Assembly (NCBI GenBank): GCA_934548045.1
Contig: CAKTEM010000001.1
Location: forward strand, 124,001-188,000
DNA from: an uncultured Faecalibacterium sp.
Lineage (GTDB): Bacteria > Bacillota > Clostridia > Oscillospirales > Ruminococcaceae
DNA: 64,000 nt
Direction of reading: 5' to 3'
Both the position numbers and the translations under genes were made by a program. Shown one piece after another: positions 17,929-27,398 of this stretch (position 1 is the first letter of the stretch; the number at the start of each line of letters is the position of its first letter). The notes under the pieces were generated by a model that did no database searches, was not told the origin of the DNA, and worked only from the letters and a program-made list of their open reading frames with translations.

Positions 17929-17997
17929 AAAGACACAAAAAGAGAGCGAGCCAAACAAAAGGCTCGAAACAGATAAAAACTTCAGGGGGTATTTATT

Positions 17998-19197
17998 ATG
18001 GCTACTACCGCATCACAGGAACAGCAGATCAAGGTCGCACAGGATAAGCTGGCAGAGCTGATCCGCAGTGAGTTCACCCGTATCGACCGGATGAAGGCCG
18101 ATCAGGAGGTCACCGACTTCTCCAAGCTGGAGACCATCACCATCGGCGTGATGCCCGGCGACGGCATCGGCCCCATCATTATGGAGCAGGCACTTCGTGT
18201 TCTGAAAGACCTGTTGGCCCCCGAGCTGGCAAGCGGCCGGGTGAAGATTCGGATGATCGAGGGCATGACCTTCGAGCGTCGTGCCGCTCTGAACGAGTCT
18301 CTGCCCGAGGATGTTCTGGCCGCATGCAAGGAGTGCAACGTCCTCATTAAGGGACCCTTCGTCACTCCCCGTGCCGGTGAGTGCTTCCCGGACGGCACCC
18401 CGATGCCCAACCTCGTCTCCGCAAACAGCCTGCTGCGCCGCAGCCTCGAGCTGTTCGCCGCTGTCCGCCCCATTAAGATCCCCGAAAAGAACATCGACTG
18501 GTGCTTCTTCCGTGAGAACATCGAGGGCGAGTACATCTGGGGCAACAAGGGTATTCAGGTCAACGAAGACCTCGGCTTCGACTTCAAGGTCCAGACCAAG
18601 CAGGGCAGCGAGCGCATCGCTCGTGCTGCTTTCGAGTACGCACGCAAGAACGGCAAGCACAATGTGACCGCCGTCACCAAGGCAAACATCGTCAAGCTGG
18701 CCGACGGCAACTTCCTGCGCTGTGTCCACCACATCGGCGAGACCGAGTATCCCGAAATTGAGATTCAGGAGCGTCTGGTCGATGCCATGACCGCAAAGAT
18801 GGCTGACCCTGAGTTCACCAAGGGCTGCGAGGTCTTCGTCCTGCCCAACCTGTACGGCGATATCGTCACCGACGCCGCCGCTGAGATGCAGGGAGGTCTG
18901 GGCAGTGCTTCTTCCTCCAACATCGGCAACAAGTACGCTCTGTTCGAGGCCATCCACGGCACCGCTCCCTACCTGATGAGCCACGGCCGCGGCAACTACG
19001 CAAACCCCTGCTCCATCATCCGTGCAGCTGGTCAGCTGATGGCACACATCGGCTACGGCGACCGGAACGAGAAGCTGGAAAAGGCTCTGGACATCTGCTG
19101 CAACAAGGAAAAGAAGCTCGTCGTCACCACCGACAAGGACGGCGCAACTGCCGCAGAGTTCACCGATTACCTGCTGGATACCATCCACAGCCTGTAA
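17998..19197 (+). CDS. icd: isocitrate/isopropylmalate dehydrogenase family, probable isocitrate dehydrogenase
   Basis: This 399-residue enzyme has the family's GVMPGDGIGPIIMEQALRVL near residue 50, the substrate-binding SANSLLRRSLELFAAVRP, the conserved Tyr/Lys regions (FFRENIEGEY, TAVTKANIVKLADG) and metal-binding LPNLYGDIVTDAAAEMQGG. It has an N-terminal extension of ~45 residues. Followed by aconitase, it fits the citrate-to-2-oxoglutarate path. NAD or NADP use cannot be fixed from motif alone. RBS aggggg precedes the ATG. Confidence 0.88.
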   Translation: MATTASQEQQIKVAQDKLAELIRSEFTRIDRMKADQEVTDFSKLETITIGVMPGDGIGPIIMEQALRVLKDLLAPELASGRVKIRMIEGMTFERRAALNESLPEDVLAACKECNVLIKGPFVTPRAGECFPDGTPMPNLVSANSLLRRSLELFAAVRPIKIPEKNIDWCFFRENIEGEYIWGNKGIQVNEDLGFDFKVQTKQGSERIARAAFEYARKNGKHNVTAVTKANIVKLADGNFLRCVHHIGETEYPEIEIQERLVDAMTAKMADPEFTKGCEVFVLPNLYGDIVTDAAAEMQGGLGSASSSNIGNKYALFEAIHGTAPYLMSHGRGNYANPCSIIRAAGQLMAHIGYGDRNEKLEKALDICCNKEKKLVVTTDKDGATAAEFTDYLLDTIHSL

Positions 19198-19250
19198 CCC
19201 TCTCCGTCACCTTTGGTGACACCTCTCCCAGAGGGAGAGGCCTTGGCAAG
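19198..19250. repeat. short GC-rich dispersed repeat with hairpin
   Basis: The sequence cctctccgtcacctttggtgac followed by acctctcccagagggagagg contains two nested inverted repeats and lies directly after the dehydrogenase stop. It resembles, in part, the element at 59142-59288 (shared ctcccagaggga block and terminal ccttggc). Such elements are common between genes in Faecalibacterium-like genomes. It could also act as a transcript-stabilising hairpin. Confidence 0.65.
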
Positions 19251-19337
19251 CCGGTCGAGTCTGTGCATCTGAATCCAAGTACCGGGCCTTGCGGTGAAAC
19301 TCTAAATACTGCTGCGATGAAAAGGGAGAACAACGAT

Positions 19338-21293
19338 ATGGCAATGAATCTGACACGCAAGATCATCTCCGCACATCTGACCAAACCTTCGGCCATGAAC
19401 CCGGGCGATGAGATTTATCTGAAATTCGACCAGACCCTGACCCACGACATCAACGCCGTCATGTGCTATCTGGCACTCGAGGGCATGGGCATCAAACGGG
19501 TCCGCACCGAAGTTTCGGTCAGCTACCTCGACCACAACCTGCTGTATGTCAACACCAACACCCCGGACGACCACATCTTCCTGACCTCCATTGCCAAGAA
19601 GTACGGCATCTACCTCTCTCGTCCGGGCAACGGCATCATGCACAGCGTCCAGTATGCGCGGTTCGGCATCCCGGGCAAGACCAGCCTCGGCACCGACAGT
19701 CACACCACCACCGGCGGTGCCATCGGTATGCTGGCCATCGGCGGCGGCGGTATGGATGGCGCGACCGCAATGGCCGGTCTGCCCATCCGTCTGAAAATGC
19801 CGAAGGTCGTCCGGGTCTATCTGACCGGCAAGCTCCGTCCGGGCTGCTCCGGCAAGGATGTCATCCTCGAGATGCTCCGCCGCTACTCGGTCAAGGGCGG
19901 TCTGGGCCGTGTCTACGAGTACGTCGGCCCGGGCGTTGAGACGATGGAAGTTCCCGAGCGTGCCACCATCGCCAACATGGGCGCAGAGCTGGGCGCAACC
20001 GGTTCCATCTTCCCGGCAGACGAGACAGTTCGTCGTTTCTTCATCGCACAGGACCGTGAGAAGGACTTCGTCGAGATGAAGGCTGACGAGGGCTGTGATT
20101 ACGACGAATATGTCGAGATCAACCTGAGTGAGCTGGAGCCCCTCATCGCCTGCCCCCACTCCCCGGACAATGTCCACAAGGTATCCGAAATTGAGAAAAA
20201 ACCGGTCCAGCAGGTCTTCATCGGCAGCTGCACCAACGGCAGCTACACCGATATCGCCCGTGCCGCCTTGGTCTTCAAAGGCCGTCACGTCAACGAGAAC
20301 GTCAGCTGCACCTGCGGCATTGCGACCCGTCAGATCTACAAACAGCTGCTTCACGACGGTTATCTGGACATGCTGGTGGATGCCGGTGTCCGTCTGATCG
20401 AAATCGCCTGCGGCCCCTGCTGCGGTATCGGCCAGACGCCGCCGACCAACGGCATCGCTGTCCGCACCTCGAACCGCAACTTCAAGGGCCGCAGCGGCAG
20501 TGCGAACGCTCAGCTCTACCTCGTCAGCCCCGAAACCGCAGCGGCAACCGCCGTTGCAGGCACGTTTACGACGGCTGAGGACATCATGGGCGCGGACGTC
20601 AGTGAGCTGGCAAATGTCCACGAGCCGGAGCACTACTTCATCGACGACTCGATGTTTATCAAACCCCTGCCGGATGAGGAGCTGGAAAAAGTCCAGATCA
20701 TCCGCGGCCCGAACATCAAGCCGCTGCCCATCCCGGAGAAGCCCGAGGAGAACCTCGACGCCCGTATCAGCCTGAAAGCCGGTGACAACATCACCACCGA
20801 CGACATCACTCCTGCTTCGGCAGAGTTCAGCTCGATGCGCTCCAATATGCCGCTGATGGCACAGTATGCCTACTGCCGGTATGACCCCGAGTTCTCCAAG
20901 CGTGCACAGAGCTACGGCAAGAGCATCATCATCGGCGGCGAGAACTACGGTCAGGGTTCCTCCCGTGAACATGCCGCCATCACCCCGATGTTCCTCGGCG
21001 TCAAGGCGGTCATCGCCAAGAGCATGGCGCGCATCCACAAAAACAACCTCATCAATCACGGCGTTGTTCCGATGATCTTCGCAGACCCGGCGGACTACGA
21101 CAAACTGAACCTGTCGGACGAGCTGTACATCCCGAACTTCCGGCAGCAGATCCAGTCCAAGCATGTCACCATCGAGGACAAGACCACCGGCACCTCTTTT
21201 GATGCCGTGCTGGAACTGTCCGATGACGAGATCGAGGTCATCCTTGAGGGCGGTCAGCTGCGGTATGTGCAGAGAGAGCTCCAGAAAATCTGA
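19338..21293 (+). CDS. acn: aconitate hydratase (aconitase)
   Basis: This 651-residue protein carries the three Fe-S cluster cysteines: one in IGSCTNGSYTDIARAA and two in IEIACGPCCGIGQTPP. The C-terminal swivel domain has YGQGSSREHAAITPMFLGVKAV. DSHTTTGGAIGMLAIGGGG is the substrate/cluster loop. Length fits the ~640-residue clostridial form. The start at 19338 follows gggagaaca; earlier in-frame ATGs lie in the repeat. It interconverts citrate and isocitrate and is directly downstream of the dehydrogenase. Confidence 0.9.
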   Translation: MAMNLTRKIISAHLTKPSAMNPGDEIYLKFDQTLTHDINAVMCYLALEGMGIKRVRTEVSVSYLDHNLLYVNTNTPDDHIFLTSIAKKYGIYLSRPGNGIMHSVQYARFGIPGKTSLGTDSHTTTGGAIGMLAIGGGGMDGATAMAGLPIRLKMPKVVRVYLTGKLRPGCSGKDVILEMLRRYSVKGGLGRVYEYVGPGVETMEVPERATIANMGAELGATGSIFPADETVRRFFIAQDREKDFVEMKADEGCDYDEYVEINLSELEPLIACPHSPDNVHKVSEIEKKPVQQVFIGSCTNGSYTDIARAALVFKGRHVNENVSCTCGIATRQIYKQLLHDGYLDMLVDAGVRLIEIACGPCCGIGQTPPTNGIAVRTSNRNFKGRSGSANAQLYLVSPETAAATAVAGTFTTAEDIMGADVSELANVHEPEHYFIDDSMFIKPLPDEELEKVQIIRGPNIKPLPIPEKPEENLDARISLKAGDNITTDDITPASAEFSSMRSNMPLMAQYAYCRYDPEFSKRAQSYGKSIIIGGENYGQGSSREHAAITPMFLGVKAVIAKSMARIHKNNLINHGVVPMIFADPADYDKLNLSDELYIPNFRQQIQSKHVTIEDKTTGTSFDAVLELSDDEIEVILEGGQLRYVQRELQKI

Positions 21294-21382
21294 TATCTTC
21301 CGAAGTTTTTATTCTTCTTCCTAACAAAAGCCATGCCGTGACAGCCTGCTGCGGCATGGCTTTTCTCGAATGGAGGTTTATT

Positions 21383-23623
21383 ATGGTAACATTGCATGAA
21401 AATGGTGTCTTTCTGAACCCGGACGGCACGATTTGCGAAAATCCCACCCTGACCGAGGCCGAAGCCCGGAAAAACGGGATGGCGTGGCGCATCCTTGAAG
21501 CGCACAACCACAGCGGCGACATGGAGCATCTGCGTCTGATGTTCGACGCTCTGGTTTCACCTGACAACAACTATGTCAGCATTTTGCAGACGGCCCGTGC
21601 TTCCGGCATGAAGAAGTTCCCGGTGCCGTATGTCCTCTCCAACTGCCACAACACCCTTTGCGGCGTCGGCGGCACCATCAACGAGGACGACCACATGTTT
21701 GGTCTGGACAATGCCAAAAAATACGGCGGTATCTTTGTGCCGCGCTACCGGGCTGTTCTCCACCAGTACATGCGTGAGATGATGGCCGGCTGCGGCAAAA
21801 TGATCCTCGGTTCCGACTCCCACACCCGGTATGGTGCGGTCGGCACGATGGGCATCGGCGAGGGCGGCGGCGAGATTGCAAAGCAGCTGCTGGGCCGCAC
21901 CTATGACCTGAACCGTCCGCCGGTGGTCGCTGTCGTTCTGACCGGCAAACCCCAGCCTGGCGTCGGTCCGATGGACGTCGCGCTGGCAATGATCGCAAAG
22001 ACCTTCAAAAACGGCTTCAACAAGAACAAAATTTTGGAAGTCCTTGGCCCGGGCGTTGCAAACCTGTCGATGGAATACCGGATGGGCATCGACGTCATGA
22101 CGACCGAGAGTGCCGCCCTGTCCAGCATCTGGGTGACGGACGACAAGACCCGTATCTGGCTGGAAAAGCACGGACGCCCGGAAGAATATCATCCAATGGC
22201 ACCTTCCGGCGTGACTTACTACGACAGCTTGATTGAAATTGACCTCGACACCGTCGAGTGCATGATGGCTCTGCCCTACCACCCCAGCAACGCCCTGCCG
22301 ATCCGGGAATTCAAGGCTGACCCGGCGAAATATCTCGCCGCCGTTGAGGCCGAGGGCAACAAGATCAAGGGCGAACATGGCCAGCCGTTCCACATCATGG
22401 ACAAGCTCAAAGACGACGGCCTGCATGTCGACCAGGCCCTTGTCTCCGGCTGTGCAGGCGGCATGTTCGAGAACCTGTCCGCCATGGCCGACATCCTCGA
22501 CTGCTGCGCCCTGCCCGGCAACGGCCCTTTCCTTGGCATCAACCCGGCCAGCCAGCCAGTCTATCTTGACGCTATCCGGAAAGGTGTTGCCGACACCCTC
22601 ACCCTCGCCGGTGCGGTCATACGGGCATCCATGTGCGGCCCCTGTTTCGGCGTCAGTGACATCCCGGCGGACAATCAGCTGTCCATCCGCCATGTCACCC
22701 GGAACTATCCCAACCGCGAAGGTTCCAAGCCCGGCAACGGACAGATGGCGGCGGCGATCCTGATGGATGCCCGGTCGATTGCAGCCACCGTCCGGAATGG
22801 CGGTGTTCTGACTGCCGCCACCGAGCTGGATGTGAACTACATCGAACGGGAACACGATTTCGACCCGACCATCTATCAGAATCAGGTCTACAACAACGCC
22901 GGAAAGCCAGATGAGACAGTCAAGCTGCGGATGGGTCCGAACATCGCCAGCTGGCCCGAGATGTTCCCCTACGCAAAGCATCTGCTTCTCCGGGTCGCCG
23001 GTGCCTACGAGGGTTCCGTCACGACCGACGAGCTGGTTCCCTCCGGCGACGCCACCGCCTACCGCTCCAACCCGGAAAAGATCTCGGACTATACCATGAT
23101 CTCCCGTGACCCGGGTTATCGCGCCCGTGCAAAGGCCGTGCGTGCCGATGCTACTCTTGTCCGTTCCGGCAAGCTGCCCGAAGACCCTGCCGCCGCCTGC
23201 GCGGTCAGCAAGGCCGTCGCTCTGCTGGGCTGCAAGCCGGAAGAGCTGACCTACGGCAGTATCATCACCAGCGACGCCATCGGCGACGGCTCTTCCCGTG
23301 AACAGGCCGCAAGCAACCAGAAAGTTCTGGGCGGCTACGCAAACCTCGCCTGCGAATACTCCACCAAGCGTTACCGCTCCAACCTCATCAACTGGGGCAT
23401 CCTGCCGCTCCTGACGGCGGAAAATCCGCATCTGCAAGTGGGCGATTTCGTTCTCATCGAGAATGTCCGTGACGCCATCGCCGCTGACAACACAGAAATT
23501 ACCCTCCACATCTGGAATGATGCCGGTGAGCGCGTCCACACCGCAACGCTGGGCGGCATGACGAAGGAGGAAAAGGAAATTCTGGCCTCCGGCTGTCTCA
23601 TCAATTATTACCGCGCAGAGTAA
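21383..23623 (+). CDS. second aconitase-superfamily hydratase (YbhJ-like)
   Basis: This 746-residue protein has the same four-domain architecture as aconitase but is clearly distinct. Fe-S cysteines are in VSGCAGGMFENLSAM and SMCGPCFGVSDIP; the swivel motif reads IGDGSSREQAASNQKVLGGYA. It resembles E. coli YbhJ, an orphan aconitase homologue, rather than AcnA, AcnB or LeuC. RBS tggaggt precedes the ATG at 21383. Its substrate is unknown; a homologue of citrate, or another 2-hydroxy tri- or dicarboxylate, is inference from the neighbours. Confidence 0.8.
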   Translation: MVTLHENGVFLNPDGTICENPTLTEAEARKNGMAWRILEAHNHSGDMEHLRLMFDALVSPDNNYVSILQTARASGMKKFPVPYVLSNCHNTLCGVGGTINEDDHMFGLDNAKKYGGIFVPRYRAVLHQYMREMMAGCGKMILGSDSHTRYGAVGTMGIGEGGGEIAKQLLGRTYDLNRPPVVAVVLTGKPQPGVGPMDVALAMIAKTFKNGFNKNKILEVLGPGVANLSMEYRMGIDVMTTESAALSSIWVTDDKTRIWLEKHGRPEEYHPMAPSGVTYYDSLIEIDLDTVECMMALPYHPSNALPIREFKADPAKYLAAVEAEGNKIKGEHGQPFHIMDKLKDDGLHVDQALVSGCAGGMFENLSAMADILDCCALPGNGPFLGINPASQPVYLDAIRKGVADTLTLAGAVIRASMCGPCFGVSDIPADNQLSIRHVTRNYPNREGSKPGNGQMAAAILMDARSIAATVRNGGVLTAATELDVNYIEREHDFDPTIYQNQVYNNAGKPDETVKLRMGPNIASWPEMFPYAKHLLLRVAGAYEGSVTTDELVPSGDATAYRSNPEKISDYTMISRDPGYRARAKAVRADATLVRSGKLPEDPAAACAVSKAVALLGCKPEELTYGSIITSDAIGDGSSREQAASNQKVLGGYANLACEYSTKRYRSNLINWGILPLLTAENPHLQVGDFVLIENVRDAIAADNTEITLHIWNDAGERVHTATLGGMTKEEKEILASGCLINYYRAE

Positions 23624-24034
23624 CGTTACTTTTCAGCAATTCTCTATTTAAGCCTTGCCTCCGGGCGAGGCTTTTTTGTTTCCCTCCAAATCACATAACA
23701 GCCTGTTTACTTTCGTCTTACATACATTTTACATTTTTGCCAAATGGTTTTGATATTCCCCGTTTTATAAGTCTCTCTTGGACTTTTGCTGTGAAATCTG
23801 GGATACATTAGTGTTTTTTCTTGCAGATTGCTTCGTGTGATTCCATCACCCGGATGTTTCATGCAGTTCCATTCCATATAGGACTTGATTTTCCCGAAAA
23901 TTCATCATTTATCCGGTCTTTTCTTTTGGATTATTTTGTAGTATGATGAAGTTATGGAATGACAAATGACGAAATACCCGTCCTTCGCACCTCTTTGCGG
24001 AGTCAAAATGCTGAAAGGTGGAGAACCGTTTATT
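23624..24034. other. AT-rich intergenic region before the second LysR gene
   Basis: After the terminator (23652-23677) the stretch is notably AT-rich compared with its surroundings and holds no supportable gene. The promoter of the LysR/citXG/citC group must be here, but no strong -35/-10 pair stood out. Confidence 0.4.
23652..23677 (+). terminator. terminator of the hydratase gene
   Basis: An 8-bp stem (gccttgcc / ggcgaggc) with a tccg loop is followed by TTTTTT. Confidence 0.9.
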
Positions 24035-24889
24035 ATGGATGAAAAAGATTTTGAACTGCTCGAAGTCCTCGATGAGACGCGCAACATCACCCACGCGGCG
24101 GACAAGCTGTACATGACCCAGTCCGCACTGTCAAAACGAATCAAGTCCATCGAGCAGGAGCTGGGCGTCGAGGTGCTGCTCCGCTCCCGTCAGGGCATCC
24201 GATTCACGCCGGAAGGCGAAAAAGTCCTTGAACACAGCCGTGCCGCCCTGCGCGAGATGGAAAAGCTCCGCCGTGGACTGGACGCCATGCGCGGCGAGGT
24301 CTGCGGCACATTGAAGGCCGGCATCTCCATCAACTTTTCCTACTATCGCCTGCCCGACATCCTGACCGAGTACCACAGCAAGTACCCTCATGTCCGGCTG
24401 GACATCGCGACCGGCCACAGCCGCCAGCTGTATCAGCAGATGCTGGACGGCAGTCTGGATGTTGCGGTGCTGCGCGGAGAATATCCGTGGGATGGCACCC
24501 AGTTTTTGCTCTCGCAGGAGAACATCTGCCTCATCCACGCGCCGCAGTATGAGGGCGTGCCGCTGTCGGATTACCTCTACATCGACCACCATACCGACGT
24601 CTCTCTGGGCGCGCTGATGGCACGCTGGCGTTACGAGAACGGCATCACCAGCGACGCAGGCAGTTTCATCGTGGACAACATCACGGCCTGCCTCGAGATG
24701 GTTCAGCGCGGCTTGGGCTGGGCATTGCTGCCGGAAATTGCGTTGGGCGACTTCAACGGCTGTATCCATCCTTGCACCTTTGAGAACGGCGAGCCGTTCG
24801 TCCGGCGCACATCTATTTTCTGCCAGCGTGACGCCGCCGCCCTGCCGCAGGTGCAGCTGTTCATGGACCTGCTCAAAAAACGCCGCTGA
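24035..24889 (+). CDS. LysR-type regulator of the cit genes
   Basis: This 284-residue protein has an N-terminal winged helix (DETRNITHAADKLYMTQSALSKRI) and a LysR effector domain. The start at 24035 follows aggtggag. The protein is slightly short at the effector end but all core strands appear present. It is 18 bases from the citXG start and on the same strand, so it is probably co-transcribed with, and controls, the cit genes. Confidence 0.88.
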   Translation: MDEKDFELLEVLDETRNITHAADKLYMTQSALSKRIKSIEQELGVEVLLRSRQGIRFTPEGEKVLEHSRAALREMEKLRRGLDAMRGEVCGTLKAGISINFSYYRLPDILTEYHSKYPHVRLDIATGHSRQLYQQMLDGSLDVAVLRGEYPWDGTQFLLSQENICLIHAPQYEGVPLSDYLYIDHHTDVSLGALMARWRYENGITSDAGSFIVDNITACLEMVQRGLGWALLPEIALGDFNGCIHPCTFENGEPFVRRTSIFCQRDAAALPQVQLFMDLLKKRR

Positions 24890-24907
24890 CCGGAAAGGAG
24901 AATCATC

Positions 24908-26275
24908 ATGGAAACTACCGTTTCGCTGCTTGAGATGCTGGACGCCCGGGAACGCCGGGTGCATCACCAGCAAGAATTGCAGGCAAAATATCACACCCCA
25001 CTCGTCTGTTTCACCATGAACATCGCCGGGCCGGTCAAAATCAGTCCGCTCATCCGGCGCGGTTTCGCCCGTGGCCGGGAGCTTTTGGAACGCCAGCTGA
25101 TGCGCTGTAAAATCAAATCGCTTCAGGTCGATGTCGTCCGGGAAAATACCGGCTGTGAGGCCTTTTATGTGCTGGACGCCGACCCGTTGGAAATCAAGAA
25201 AATCACGACCCTCATCGAGGATGCCAGCCCGTTGGGCCGTCTGTTCGACATGGATGTTCTCCGTCCGGACGGCCGAAAGGTCGACCGGGAAGAGCTGCAT
25301 CTTGAGGGCCGTCGGTGCCTGATCTGCGGCGGCCCGGCCAAGGTTTGCAGCAGTCGACGCATCCACACCGTCGCCGAACTACAGGAAAAGACGACCGCCA
25401 TTCTGGAAGATACCCTCAATGAGCTTGATATCCAGACCGCCGCACAGCAGGCTGTCCGCGCGCTTTTGTACGAGGTGACGACCACGCCGAAACCCGGCCT
25501 TGTGGACCGGAGGAACAGCGGAAGCCACGACGATATGGATTCCTTTACCTTCATGAGCAGTGCGGCTTCGCTGACTCCTTATTTTGAAGCCTGCGCTCGG
25601 GTCGGTCGGGAGACTGCCGCCCGGCCTGCCGCCGAAACCTTTGCGGCGTTGCGTCCGCTGGGCTGCGAAGCCGAGGGCGAGATGCTGGCCGCGACCCACG
25701 GTGTCAACACCCACAAGGGCGCAATTTTCTCCATCGGCATCGTCTGCGCCGCACTGGGCCGACTGAACCGGGAACTCTGGGGCGACCCGGCCCGTGTCCT
25801 CGCTGAAGCCGCCGCCATGACCGCCGGGCTGACCACGCAGGATTTTGCAGGCGTCACCGCCGAAAACGCCGCTACCGCCGGACAGAAACTCTATGTCGAG
25901 TACGGCATCACCGGCGTTCGCGGACAGGTCGAAGCCGGTCTGCCTGCGGTGCTGGAATACGGCCTGCCTGCCCTTGAGAACGGCCTTGCACAGGGATACG
26001 ACATCAACCGGGCCGGATGCGGCGCGCTGCTGGCGATTCTGGCGCACAGCACCGATACCAACATTATCGCCCGTTCCAGCCGGGAGCGGCAGCTGGCTCT
26101 GGTCGACGAGCTGAACGCCCTGCTTGCCGAGACGCCCTACCCGGACGAAAAAACGCTGACAGAGCTGGACGACCGCTTCATCGCCGAAAATCTCTCGCCG
26201 GGCGGCAGTGCCGACCTGCTGGCTCTCACCTATCTGCTTCACTTCTTCAAAACGGAGGTCATCGAAGATGTCTGA
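24908..26275 (+). CDS. citXG: CitX-CitG fusion for citrate lyase prosthetic group synthesis
   Basis: This is a 455-residue two-domain protein. Residues 1-~165 are CitX-like (apo-citrate lyase phosphoribosyl-dephospho-CoA transferase) with PLGRLFDMDVL and RRCLICGGPAKVC. Residues ~170-455 are CitG-like (triphosphoribosyl-dephospho-CoA synthase) with EVTTTPKPGLVDRRNSGSHD, THGVNTHKGAIFS and a C-terminal HSTDTNI motif. Together they make and attach the acyl-carrier prosthetic group of citrate lyase. Fusions of this kind are known. The lyase subunits themselves are not in the window. It overlaps citC by 8 bases. Confidence 0.92.
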   Translation: METTVSLLEMLDARERRVHHQQELQAKYHTPLVCFTMNIAGPVKISPLIRRGFARGRELLERQLMRCKIKSLQVDVVRENTGCEAFYVLDADPLEIKKITTLIEDASPLGRLFDMDVLRPDGRKVDREELHLEGRRCLICGGPAKVCSSRRIHTVAELQEKTTAILEDTLNELDIQTAAQQAVRALLYEVTTTPKPGLVDRRNSGSHDDMDSFTFMSSAASLTPYFEACARVGRETAARPAAETFAALRPLGCEAEGEMLAATHGVNTHKGAIFSIGIVCAALGRLNRELWGDPARVLAEAAAMTAGLTTQDFAGVTAENAATAGQKLYVEYGITGVRGQVEAGLPAVLEYGLPALENGLAQGYDINRAGCGALLAILAHSTDTNIIARSSRERQLALVDELNALLAETPYPDEKTLTELDDRFIAENLSPGGSADLLALTYLLHFFKTEVIEDV

Positions 26276-27311
26276 ATATTCCATCTCTCAGGTCTACCCC
26301 ACCGATAAGCGGACGCTGGCCGAAATCGACGAACTGCTGAATCAGGAGGGCATCCGCCGCGACGGAAACCTCGACTATATCTGCGCCATGTTCGACGAAA
26401 ACTATCACGTCATCGGCACGGGCAGCTGTTTTGGCAACACCCTGCGGTGCTTTGCGGTCAGCAGCGCGCATCAGGGCGAAGGCCTGCTGAACCAGATCAT
26501 CACCCACCTCATCGAGGTGCAGTGCGCGCGCGGCAACATGCACCTGTTCCTCTACACCAAGGTCAAGAGTTCCAAGTTCTTCGGTGACTTGGGCTTCTAT
26601 GAAATCGCGCGCGTCGAAGACACGCTGGTTTTTATGGAAAACCGCCGGGATGGGTTTGGCTCCTATCTGCGCCGTCTCGAGAAAACCAAGACCGAGGGCA
26701 GATCCGCCGCGCTCGTCATGAATGCGAACCCCTTTACCCTCGGCCACCAGTATCTTGTCGAGACTGCCGCAGCTGCCTGCGACACCCTGCATCTCTTTGT
26801 TGTCAGTGAAGACGCCAGCCTTGTTCCCTTCTCCGTCCGGAAAAAGCTGGTCGCGGAGGGCGTCGCCCATCTCCCGAATGTTGTCCTGCACGACAGCGGC
26901 CCCTATATCATCTCGAATGCGACCTTCCCCAGCTATTTCCTGAAAGATGAAGCCGCTGTCATCGACGGCCACGCCCGGCTGGACTTGGCCGTTTTCACCA
27001 AAATCGCCGCCGCGCTGAACATCACCGCCCGGTACGTCGGCGAGGAACCGACCAGTCAGGTGACCGGCCTGTACAACCAAATCATGTGCGAGCAGCTCCC
27101 GAAAGCCGGCATCGACTGCATCGTGATCCCTCGCAAGGAAGCAAACGGCAAAGCTATCAGTGCCTCAACCGTCCGCCAGTGCCTCCAGTCCGGCGACTGG
27201 GCGACGCTGGAAACCCTCGTTCCCAAAACGACGCTGGACTACTTCCAAAGCCCCGAAGCTGCTCCTGTCCTTGCCCGTATCCGCAACGCCGGAAATGTGG
27301 TACATTACTGA
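26268..27311 (+). CDS. citC: [citrate (pro-3S)-lyase] ligase
   Basis: This 347-residue protein has an N-terminal GNAT-like domain (residues 1-120) and a nucleotidyltransferase domain with ALVMNANPFTLGHQYLVETAA and the ISASTVRQCL motif. CitC acetylates the thiol of the citrate lyase acyl-carrier protein using ATP and acetate. RBS ggaggt lies inside the end of citXG, so translation is coupled. The absence of citDEF beside it is unusual. Confidence 0.92.
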   Translation: MSEYSISQVYPTDKRTLAEIDELLNQEGIRRDGNLDYICAMFDENYHVIGTGSCFGNTLRCFAVSSAHQGEGLLNQIITHLIEVQCARGNMHLFLYTKVKSSKFFGDLGFYEIARVEDTLVFMENRRDGFGSYLRRLEKTKTEGRSAALVMNANPFTLGHQYLVETAAAACDTLHLFVVSEDASLVPFSVRKKLVAEGVAHLPNVVLHDSGPYIISNATFPSYFLKDEAAVIDGHARLDLAVFTKIAAALNITARYVGEEPTSQVTGLYNQIMCEQLPKAGIDCIVIPRKEANGKAISASTVRQCLQSGDWATLETLVPKTTLDYFQSPEAAPVLARIRNAGNVVHY

Positions 27312-27398
27312 CTTTCCTTGATTCCCCGTTCTTTTTATGGTAAGATAATGTTAGAATATTGTTTTGCTCTGTTACTCGGTGAATCGAGGTGAACTCCT

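Noticed and set aside
18013..19188. Minus-strand frame of 391 codons opposite isocitrate dehydrogenase
   Set aside because: Long antisense frames are expected in this GC-rich codon usage; dehydrogenase motifs on the plus strand decide.
19302..21164. 620-codon frame opposite aconitase
   Set aside because: Antisense shadow; aconitase cysteine motifs lie on the plus strand.
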